Shown: piece after piece, positions 24,337 to 35,500 of the stretch | How the letters are laid out: each line of letters opens with the position of its first letter | How positions within the stretch are numbered: position 1 is the stretch's first letter | Assembly: GCA_037893225.1 (NCBI GenBank) | Contig: JAZGUH010000722.1 | Coordinates: forward strand, 124,001-188,000 | DNA: 64,000 nt | From: Hippasteria phrygiana | Lineage: Eukaryota; Echinodermata; Asteroidea; Valvatida; Goniasteridae | Reading direction: 5' to 3' | Program-made: the position numbers and the translations under genes | Notes under the pieces: generated by a model | What the model was told of the DNA's origin: nothing | Database searches by the model: none | Seen by the model: the letters and a program-made list of their open reading frames with translations, nothing else

Positions 24337-26259
24337 CCCCATACCTTTTCAGTGTTTACCTTCCGTGCAAGATTAATAATACTTGTTACTAAACCGATTA
24401 TAATTTATTGGCCCCTGGTTCCCTAGAGCGTATTGCACTCTGCTTTCACGTGTTTATAAAACAAATTATATATCAAATTGGCGAACAAGTATATACAAAT
24501 ATAACGCATGTACAATTTTCATACACTTTGTCATTGGGGTATGTTTAACATGCACAATAGGCCTTAAGCTATATGTATTTTTCAGTCCCGTAATAGTATT
24601 TCGTTTCAGTATTTATTTCGGTATACAAACTGTGTTTACTTCCTGTCTTCCCAAACACCACAAATTCCGTTAATTCGGGTATCAAGACAATGCTACTCAA
24701 TACGTGCACATTGTTTTGTACTCCATGTTGTTAGGAGTGTGATGCCAGACATGGTAAGTCAATGCAGCAAACCATTCCTGTAAGCGTTTCAGCTCCAAGA
24801 CATTACTGTCGCATACAAGTAGGCATACATGTACATGTATTGCGTCCTGCTTTGCAATAGAGTGACACGCAAATGCCGCCCCAATAGATACTTTGAATTA
24901 ATGATTGCATGCTGAATATGTAATTTAAGAACGGTTACCATCTCGCTAACGATTGGATGGGGGCCGAAGTGGGCGGGCCCTATTGTTCTGTACGATGATT
25001 TGATTGGATAGGACGCGTATAACGTCAACGGTGCAATGGGAACCGTTTAAAACGAAAGAACACCAGTTAGACTGAGTATCATACGTTGCATTGCATCAAC
25101 GTCTGATGTAGTGGATATGCTACTTTATGCGACCCCGGCGCCAGCCAATCGGAGTGGACTTTGCAAACTTGTGACGTCATTCAAGTTCGATCAGAAATGT
25201 GGACAAAGGTACTGATTGGTCGATAGGTGTCAGCTGACCCCGTTTCTCTGTATTCATCATGGTTGCCTCCACGGTTGTAACGTTACATATTGTCGTCAGA
25301 CATGATGTTAAACATTGGAAGTCTGTGGAGAATATGTATAGGTTACAAAGACAAAACAAAACGTTCAGAAATGTTACCGATTCCAGCCCGACTACACGTA
25401 CGTGTATAGCCGCCATGTTTTTCTCAGCTAACAGCTGATCAGCGGTTTTCCGAAGGTCCAAAAAACGAGCAGGTTGATTGGTCAAAATCTCGAGGTCAAG
25501 AGGCGGTTGTTTGCATAATTAATCGCCGGATCTGCACACATATTCTAGACGGTCGTCGCGTTTGCACGAGCGGCTATTCCATAGGCTAGGTTACATGTTC
25601 CTTTTGACGGAATCTCTTTCAGTTTTATGAGATATAGCTCTACATTATCCCAGTAACCGTTTCCAGATCTGACACTTGCGATTTTCTTTGGGTCTTTTAT
25701 ATCAACTTTGTAACAGTTAATTATGATTTCAGTTCAACAATTCGGTCAATCAACATGCTGGTTCTTTCCAGATATATTTAAGCTCATTTTTTAATTTATT
25801 ACTGTACGAATAATTATCAACAAATTTGTCATGTACAATTAGCATTTATCGTGAAAAACTTTTTTCTAAGACCTCATTGAAGCATTCAGTGACTTTTTTC
25901 GTTTTAGATGGCGCCTTACTGGTTTTTAATAGTGCCTTGTTGGGCACGATAATGTTGTTACGTACTTAAATTGCCCTGAACTTTCAAACAAACGAAAACT
26001 CAGGAGTTTATATAATTGGCAGTCCGTTTATACTTTTTTTAAGTTGTAAATATTGAGCGTTCGAACTTTGCCATACATAACAAGGAGGAAACTAAAGTAC
26101 TTTGTAATTTAATAACTTGTAATTGAAATGGATAAAGCAAAGGAGGCTGATAAGAGATTTGTGTAGGAAAGAAAGGATTCGTTATCGGTTAACGGCTACA
26201 TAGCTGTAGGATGCATGCAGAGGAGTAAAAGAGTATATCAACTGAAACGTATTCGTGAA

Positions 26260-27212
26260 TTATCAAAAGAAATATTCTTGCAGTAGTTTTTGATGTGGAT
26301 TGTTAATTTAATTTTATCAATTGGCTGTAAGTTTGTCAGATGTAACTACATTACGTAGGAGAGAGAAATATTGACCGATTCATCTATATTGCGTATATTT
26401 AGAGTTAACTAAGAGAGCTTTGAACAAAGACGGCAAATTAAATTATTAAATATTTTGGTAAACTATTATGAAGAGCTATTAAGCACATAAGTGGCAAGGA
26501 CCGAAAATGTTGACCTTGAATTTTCCGTGCCTAAAATAAGCCAGTTCGGTATTTCAACTGCGCATGTGCACAATGACATTTTATCCCGAATGACCCGCGT
26601 GACCACGCAAAAGGTGGTCGCTCACCGCGCACGTGTTAAATTCAATCAGAATGGGCGTTCGCGTAACATGGCGTGACATTACGTCAGCAATTTTATCCCG
26701 AATAACCTTTGACCTTCGAGACACCGAACTGGCTTATTAAATCAGAATGGGCGTTCGCGTAACATGGCGTGACGTTACCTCATCAATTTTATCCCGAATA
26801 ACCTTTGACCTTTGAGATACCGAACTGGCTTATTATCAAAGAAATATTCTTGCAGTAGTTTTTTGATATGGATTGCTAATATGATTTGGATCAATTGGCT
26901 GTAAGTTTGTCAGATGTAACTACATTACGTAGAAGAGAAATATTGACCTGTTCATCTATATTGCGTATATTTTAAGAGTTAAGAGAGCTTTGTGTAAAGG
27001 TAAGTATGGCAAATTAAAATGTTGGAATATTTTTGAAAACTATTATGAAGAGTTATTAAGTATTTAAGATCCAAGGACCAAAAATGTTGACGTTGAACGC
27101 GCATGTGTTAAATTCAATCAAAATGAGCGTTCGCGTAACATGGCGTGACATTACGTCAGCAATTTTATCCCGAATAACCTTTGACCTTTGAGATACCGAA
27201 CTGGCTTATTAT
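26260..27212. repeat. Tandem duplication carrying a ccagttcggtat MITE
   Basis: A unit from 26,262 (atcaaaagaaatattcttgc) is repeated from 26,836 (atcaaagaaatattcttgca). Both contain ttggctgtaagtttgtcaga and aaaactattatgaag or a close variant. Each ends in a MITE half with atggcgtgacattacgtcag and accgaactggcttatta. A further MITE half sits at 26,740-26,834. Confidence 0.75.
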
Positions 27213-27219
27213 CAGGTTG

Positions 27220-30180
27220 GGTCATTGAAATTGCATGACATGCTGGAAATGGAAGAAGACGAAGTCACTCCTCGGTACATGTTTTTCAGACCATCTTTCC
27301 TCCTCTCAGAGTCCATAGGAAAATCGGTTCGGGTTTGATTCTCTCCATTCTGATCTTTCTAAAGATGTTTCATATCGTGTGCTTTTTAAAGTCAATATCT
27401 CAAAATTAACAGCTGTACCGCGACAGATTTTTTATTTACGATGATGTTGTTTGGAGAAATTTGGATTTCCAAATTGAATGTGGGGAACCTTTCGTATTTG
27501 TTTCCTGAGAACGAGTGGATGGTGCATTTCGTCTTTTCTACCATAGTCCATAACATTGAGATTTATTGATATTCGGTAGAAAATTTATGATTTCTTGCAT
27601 TAACTGCAGGTTTATAATCGTACAGAAACGAACAGAAACGGCCATCGATAATTTTGGGAATGCTAGCTCTGTACTACAGTAAGATGTTTAAAAGGAAAAC
27701 GACAGTACTGTGGTTGTGATTTTTGTGATACGGTGGTGATATGTTTGCCTAAGTTACTGCCAACTTTAAAAACTTTAAAAAGTGCAGGTAAACAATTCTG
27801 ATTGTTTTTTTTTAACTCCATATATAGTATCACACGGATCAATAAAAAAATATAAAGTACATAAATGATCGCAAGTGGCTCATATATTGCATTACAACAA
27901 GGACAATGCGTGGAACATTATCGTGGACGTTTTTACATGATATTTTAATATTGAAACCCACACACACTGTGAACAAGTAACAATGGATGTTCATTGTTAG
28001 TGCGCCGTTTTTCTTTTGTTAGATGTTCATAGTGCGATGGCGCCATCGACACCCAATCAACACTTTCTGTTGACATAAATAGACATCACTTTATTTTTAA
28101 CTAAAGAATACACTGTACTCCATATCTAAGCAGTACAATTTGCAGGATCTCTTTCATCCAAATAGCCGAGTTAGAATCCAAAGGTAGAGAAAGAAACAAA
28201 TATTTCTTCCTAGAGTATCTGAATTGCGTGGCTGTTTGGACTGTAGTCAGAAATAAAATACATTAATAATTGAGGGCTTGCAGATTTGGTAATATCTCTA
28301 TGTAATAGTTTCCATGTAATCCATATGAAATTTTAGAAACAATGTACAAACAATATTCTAAATAATATTGAAAGGGGGTGGGGTGGACTCTTTAGACGTT
28401 AGTGGCGCCATTTACACCCTCATCATACTACTCGGAAATAGGCCACGTACATATCACCACGGTCAATTCCTAGTACTGAAAAAGGACAACCCGGGGGGGG
28501 GGGGGGGGGAGGGGGGCTCAAGCACCCTGAGCCCCCATACCCCCACCCCCTTGAGTGCGTCACTGGATGGAAGTTGCGGGGATGATGTAAATTTGATGAA
28601 TTTTTGGCCCTTTCCCTACGCGACATAGTGTATCGAGCGGGTGAAATGACTGATGTTGAAACTGACTCGAGAGTTGTGTCGTGCTTTAGTCTGGTTGCTT
28701 AGTCACCGAGTTTTAAAATAAATCATGACGTACAATATCGGCACATTCGTCTCTGATCAAAGTTCGTCCATTGTTGTAGACTTGAAGTCTATCGTAAACA
28801 CGCAGTGCTAGCTTGACGCTCTTTTGATTCAACTTGGCACGTATATAATCTCGAAACTTATGGCGTTGCCTTGACAATCCGGGGGTGGCTTAGACTCTGC
28901 CAAGGCTGACGCTGGGGGCGCCAATTTCGTTTGCCATAATTATTTCGGAATGTAGGCGTACTACAATAGTCATTGATCTACTATTAACTGATCACCGATA
29001 CACTGGAGGACCAATTACACACTTGGGAGACATTTTATTGTCTAAATAGAGTTATTTGGAAGACGTGACGACAACGTGGAGACGTTTTGATGTCTCCCTG
29101 GCGCCTAAGCTACCTTTTCTAGAACTAAAACATGTTCCTGAATTACAATTCTGAACTTGTTAAGTTCATAGGTTAAAGGATTATTTCAGAATAGATTCTC
29201 AAAGAGTTGTACACATCCTATGTTAACGTCTCCCATTGCATCATTTTCAGTAATTATCATTATCTAAATTCCCACTAGCCTTCCACAAGGGGGAAACAGC
29301 GCCTTTTGGGGGGGGGGGGGGGGGGAGGGCGGGGGTCGTCCATGGTTTTACCAGGGGGTACTTTTAATAGTCGCCCCTAAATCTGCCGGTGTAAGTTCTA
29401 CCTTGGCACTGAACCACTTGGACTTATTTTGTTTTATAATGAGGAGACTTCACGTGTCTGGTCGGAATTTACATCGTTGAAAGCGATCTTACGTAGTAAT
29501 TTGCTATCTGCATGTCGAGTGTGTCGAGTATTTCTGCATGGTGACTTGTTTTTCTGTAAAAGTTTACAATGAACCCGTGCGCCACTTGTGCAATATGCAT
29601 TATTTGATTTCCAATTGTGTCAATTGGACTTTGAAATGCCTATGAAATGGCCTCTTGAAACTTAACGTTGGCAAATAGACAAACCAATCATATGGGAATA
29701 ACTATCGAAATGTTTGGTGATACGTGATTTTAGGCTTGACAGTTAAAGAAGCTATAACAAATATGGTTCTGAATTATAGATTTGTTGTTGAATTGAATAA
29801 AATTGAAAAAATACCGAGGTTCAATGTTTTAATGGAAACATGCTTCTCAAACTGGCCGGATCACATTTTATTTCATGAATAAGTTTATTTATATGTATTA
29901 AATGTGAATTAACAGCCAAACTGGTTCAAGTGAAGTTTTAGTGTGATTATTTGCCGCCCAAAAATTGACCCCCCCCTTTTGGGAATTTGTTAAGACTCAA
30001 ATTGAGGGCGCTGTTCGTGACGTAGAGCGTGGAACCGGTAAATGACGCATGTACATTGTATACACACGTACACTAGGTCTACACGTACAATTTCGTAAGT
30101 TGCAACTAACTTACCCTGATTTTCTCCCTTTTAGCGAAGGCTCCTCACATCTGGGAACTTTGTTGGGATGGCAGTGGACT
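27220..30180. other. Intergenic centre of the gene cluster, no gene recognised
   Basis: No exon with kinase, Ig or EGF motifs was found on either strand. It contains G tracts (28,493-28,509; 29,308-29,325) and the short open frames around them, which are not credible genes. Confidence 0.4.
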
Positions 30181-30191
30181 TGAGCATATTT

Positions 30192-30386
30192 TTAATGGTC
30201 ATCCCATGATTTGAAAATACCAGTATTGAAACACGACGGCTCAAAGTGGTCGCTACATAACGCTCTTGTCACCTTCACTTTCGGCGTCCAAATTATCCGA
30301 TATTTCGCATCAGTTGGAAATAAATGAAGGCTTTCTCCAGCCTTTGTGATTTTGCTGCACCCAGCAGCCACACACCTTGTCGGCAT
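30192..30386 (-). pseudogene. THAP-domain fragment with internal deletion
   Basis: The minus-strand frame starts MPTRCVAAGC and runs to CSDHFEPSCF, the THAP C2CH pattern. The spacing between the core Trp (IIWTPK) and CSDHF is shorter than normal: roughly ten residues that usually precede the Cys are missing. It ends after 64 codons. About 35-bp direct repeats around 29,795-29,830 and 30,675-30,715 flank the region. Probably a transposon relic or first exon of a broken gene. Confidence 0.5.
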
Positions 30387-31337
30387 GGCCGAAAAACACT
30401 ATATTTTGCTTAGATTTTGGACGAAGAATGTATACGCGTGATGAATGGGGCCGGCTCCAGCAGAATATGTAATGTGCCTCGGTCTACGTCACACACATAT
30501 GTTAATGAGGGTCCCACTCAGTGGGCGGAGTAGCTTGGACAAACATTTTCAAGAATTTTTTCTTATATTTAATCTGGGAAATAATTGTCTCTGGACACAA
30601 AATATCATTGTCAAGATAATACTTTATTGTTTTAAGCAGGAATAATGCAATATAAATCCTAAATCATGTTTTCTTTAATACAATTGAAAAAGCACCCAGG
30701 TTCGATGTTTTCGCAGTGTGTTTAATGCAAGTTAGATTTTGACATTTGTCACAGTAAACCGAACTAAACTATTTAACTGAACGTCGTAAATCAACAAAAC
30801 CTCGTACATCACCATGCTGATTCGAAAGCAGAGCCAATATCGAAACATCAACATTGAGAGTTTCATCAATGACAGTTTGTTTGACACTATACATGTATAG
30901 TGCACAAATCATTCCCTAACAAATTTTCTTCGATCTTGCATTCACCTGCAATGCGCATACTGCCTCGATGTCTGTATGGTTTATATATAACCTTAATTAT
31001 AATTTTTGTAGCACAGACTTGCAGTTGGGCAATGAATGGCAGCGCAGCATACGTAAACAACTTACTATCATGCTGAACGTAACACTGAGATCCTCGCTTT
31101 CATACCCGGAAGTGCGTAGATCGGTGCTTTGTTCGTCAATTCAGGACTCGTTTATGCTGTCAAAGAGAAATGGCGGTGTAACCGGCACTGGGACTTGCAG
31201 ATATTCCAAAATAAATTAGGGCAAATGGACTCAGCGGATTCGGCTTCAATGTCCCCACTGTGCTTCTAATTAAAACGCGTATTAAAAAAAGGAAAAGGCA
31301 TGACATCGTTTCGCCCTAGGTCTAATGCTTACATTAA

Positions 31338-31475
31338 TAATAAGCCAGTTCGGTATCTCAAAGGTCAAAGGTTATTCGGGATAAAAATTGCTGACGTAAT
31401 GTCACGCCATGTTACGCGAACGCCCATTTTGATTGAATTTTACAAGTGCGCGTTGTGCGACCACCACAGAGCTTT
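31338..31475 (-). mobile_element. MITE of the ccagttcggtat family, inverted copy
   Basis: aataagccagttcggtatct followed by caaaggtcaaaggttattcg and tgtcacgccatgttacgcga is the inverse of the units at 26.5-27.2 kb. The second terminal repeat is not found, so it is a partial copy. Confidence 0.6.
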
Positions 31476-31889
31476 TCTTCTCGCTGAGCCATTCAAACTT
31501 TTGCGGCCATCTTCGTAGGCACAATTTAACACAACATTTATACACACAAATTTTCCCGCACCTGATATAATGTAATTTATTGCTGTTGGTACCGTTGTTG
31601 CGCAGGTGCGTGGATTGGTGGTGGTGTACATCATCAGTCAGTGTAAGGACCTGCACACAAAATATGTCCACACAATTTATGATCTCAATTACACAGGTCC
31701 ACATAATGTTTTGTTGGTTCTGAAGAACGTTCTTATCGGGACATATTTGGGTTGCGATTTTTCACCGCAAAATGAAGTAAAATATACAAAGAAATGTCAA
31801 GTCCAAAAACAGTTTACAGTGCTTGGGCAACGTTTTAACATTTGTTTTGTCTTAAGTACACGAGAACAAAGCGATGTCCACACAAGGTG

Positions 31890-32250
31890 TGGAACAAACA
31901 TGTGGGTTTGTTTTTGCATTCAATCGGGGACCTTTAACAATAGAGGACAATAGGGTCCCCGGTTGAGAAAGGTCTCCGTTTGAAAACCGTGTACAAAACC
32001 AAAGATAAACAATATGTATGAACAATAGGAGGATAATAGGAGGTCCCCAATTGAAGGTGTTTACACACTTGGGTGCACATGTTATCCAAGACGACTGGGG
32101 ACTTGGGACAATGCGGGATTAGTGATTACAATACAACGTTGGACTTCATGTACAAGCCTTATAGGACTTGTTAAGAAAAAGTTTAAGTCCAAACAAAGGG
32201 AACAATGAAAGAGAAGAGCTTGAGTCCTCAGTAGTATAGTGTGTGGTTGT
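31890..32250 (-). repeat. Unclassified interspersed repeat, minus-strand copy
   Basis: The inverse of a family marked by cctttctcaac, gggaccctattgtcc and aaaggtcccc. Plus-strand relatives are at 32,965-33,160 and 40,835-41,390, with a short piece at 15,295-15,400. Two copies in opposite orientation bracket RTK exon 1. Confidence 0.55.
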
Positions 32251-32546
32251 GGGTGTATGTTTTTAGTCGAGATAATTATGTTTTAACATTTCTTTGCTTA
32301 TACAAAATAATACGTTAATTACAAAAACAGCTATCACGGACGAAATGGCTTGCAGCGGTATAGGCATCCGAAACACGGAACTTGTTTAATAAAACACGCA
32401 TTCTTACTCAGGATTTTGCATATACGATTCCAAACATTGACATACTTTCACTTGCAATTTGTTTCACGACAATCTGGGTTGAAGTAAGTTTCTTTATTTC
32501 TGGAAATGATTCAAGATTAAAGTGGAGAGATTAATGCTACCAAATC

Positions 32547-35500
32547 ATGGATGCTTGGTTCATTGTCATGGTAACAGTGCTGAATCTGCAATTTCCAAAC
32601 GGTAAGACAATTGTATTTGTTATTTATAACGGATTCGGTATCGAAATCAGCTGTAAGTTCGACCTCGACTAACATTCAACGGGGAAGGGCACGACCAAAC
32701 GTTTGCAAGCTTGAATGCATTGTGAAAAATACACGTAGGGGATGTAGTAGGGTAGATTTTATATGCTCTTGTATACTACATTTCAGCAAGTTAATGCAAC
32801 GTCTCTAAACAAAATGACATTTAATAAAGTTTGGTTGTTACGTATGACTAGGCAGGGTAAGCAAGATTGTTAATGAAAACCGCTTATTTGTTAATGTTGT
32901 TTCGTTCATTGGGTTGTTGGGTATTTGTTTGTTTTATTTTTCAATAGTATTATTTTATTCTTGTCAGGGGTGTAGTGATTTTAGATTCACGTTACACCCA
33001 CCACCCCCGCACAAGTGTGTGCACACATTCAATCGGGGGACTGTCACCTCCTATTGTTCATACTTTACCTTTTTGGCAAGGACCCTCATTGGTTTTGTAC
33101 ACGATTTTTAACCGGAGACCTTTCTCAACCGGGACCCTATTGTCCTTAATGCAAAACCAAACCCGAAGCCGACTACGTCATCCAAACACACTATTCCCCC
33201 ACATTAAAAAAATATATAATTTCAAGTGTAATAGTAGTTTGCCATCGACAGCTGTGACGGTCACATCAATTATTTTTAAATTTAAAATTATCTTTCTGAC
33301 TCTCTCTTGCAAAGCAAACAAAAAACGAGCTAGCTTAAGCACCTATACTGAAATCTGAACAAACCAATAACACAAACAAACCAATAACACAAACAAACCA
33401 ATAACACAAACAAACCAATAACACAAACAAACAAACAAACAAACAAACAAACAAACAAACAAACAAACAAACAAACAAACAAACAAACAAACAAACAAAC
33501 AAACAAACAAACAAACGAACAGCGCCTTCATCAGCAGCATATCTACCTCCTTTGCGCTCCTTTTTTTTTCCATTTCTCGAAAATTGCGGTCTAGAAAAGC
33601 ACATAATGACAGAAAAATAAAGGTTTTCACTTTCTTTGAGCTTATAGTGCAACATTCCCAGTACTAAACATTGCATGTGCATTAATTGTAATCGGCTAAG
33701 ACTACTATTTCCACGAGAAGACATGCCGCGAACAGTGGAAAATACATATTTTTGGCAAGAAACCTCCCTGTGCATTTCCCTTTAAAATTAATTGTTGCTT
33801 CTCCTCGAGCATAAAATTTACTTTTTATTTTGGCTTCTTAAAGAGGAACTAAAACGGCAAATTTTTTTTTTACTTTTTTGACTTATCTGATAGTTTATGC
33901 CTCCCAAAACTAATGTAACAAGTTTCATGATTCTGAAAAAAAAAGAAAAAAACGTTTTTGAGCCTTTTCTTTCTGAGCCACTTTGACTCGATTCAGAAAA
34001 GGCCGAGGTCAACTGCGTGCCGTATCGAGCGAGTATTGACGTATACGTGTAGAAACATATGACGTCACTGTATTGTACGACAATGTTTTACGTAGAGTCT
34101 GTACGTATTTTTTTGTCTAAGGCTAGTATTACTTGCTGTGCTTTTTGCTTATGATTCATGAGTAACACTACGATAAACATATTTTAAAGTGTTGACATCT
34201 TTGTGAGACACATTATGTTAGAATTGGGGTTGTAGGCTTGTTCTTGCTGAAAAGCTAGTTATGAGTCATACTTTCCTTTGTTTGCAGTCGGCTTTTATTG
34301 GAACCTGCGCGGTGAGTTGTGTGTGAGCTGATGCTATACTCTAGTCTGGCGACTTTGCCTATGCAGCCCTCATAAGGACCCGCACCTTCTCAGAACCATA
34401 CACACAATTTATGTTATAAGGTACCAGACTCAATCGCTTGCAGCGCATGCGGTACCGTGCGTGTACAATGCATGTTGAGTCAAGCGAGCGTGGACAGGGA
34501 GACGGCCGGGCTCTGGCTGCTCAAGACGGCACACGCATGCAACGTCGTCGCGGTGGTGCGTGTGAGTCCGGGGCACGATTGGAATGCTCGGTGCCTAGAG
34601 TTGGAATGGCTCCAGCCTTTAAACGGAATTGTGCCTTCAAACCCAGCTGAGTTTTCATACTAACACTATCATCTATACAGTCTTTGGCGAAATGTTCTGC
34701 ACATATTTTCGACCATTTCGACAGCCCAAAATCAGATATTGTATTGTCTACAAAGCGGACCCACTGTCGCCTTTGAGCTCCATTCAGCACTGGGAATCGC
34801 AGTAAGGTTAGGTCAGGGTTTTTGTCGCTGTTCCTCGTGCAACCCCCAACTACACACGATCGAGGCATAATGATTATCCCAGAACCATGCTCATACTGAA
34901 ATAATATCAAAATTAGACAAAATAGACGGGAAAACGGAGGAGTTAGGTCGACAAAAACTCTTCAGCAGCATCAACTCAACGTACGTACATGCATAGTGTT
35001 TGGCTGTAGCATCAACCAACTCTACAAGTGTACGTCACGGGGTCACGTACATACATTTAACATACATAATGAGCTTTCGCGAAACAGGATAAATGGTTCA
35101 AAATAACATCCCTTTTTTTAATAAAAAAATTCCTCTCGTCTGCAAACTAATCTCCATCAGTTAAAAGAGTATTTAAACTGTCGGAAAAGTCCAAAAAGTC
35201 AAAAAAAAAATTGCCGTTTTAGTTTATCTTTAAATGCATCCGATATATTCATCTGTCGTCCAATTAGTCTCGCCGAAGACATTTCTTGTTTGGACTTAAT
35301 CCGGCTCATCAGAGAATTAGGAATGCAAATGCACAACAACAACAACAACTAATATTAAAACTCCCCCGGCTGCGCTTCCGTACATCCTGGAGATGAGAGC
35401 GAACACGAAGCCGGGACCAGGATTGTGTTTGCGGCTAGGGGTGGACAATTTTTTTTTCTCCAAAATGTTGTTCCCCATGTGTTTCCTTGGCAAAACCATT

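Noticed and set aside
25177..25485. 102-codon minus-strand open frame
   Set aside because: No motif, no hydrophobic or repeat pattern, no splice partner; looks like chance.
22700..32500. Missing 5' exons of the minus-strand kinase
   Set aside because: Read for HRDLAARN, glycine loop, EGF and Ig patterns on the minus strand; none seen beyond the broken DFG exon.
33335..33775. Cys/Leu/Phe/Val-rich open frame of 146 codons
   Set aside because: Comes from the AAAC tetranucleotide array read on the minus strand.
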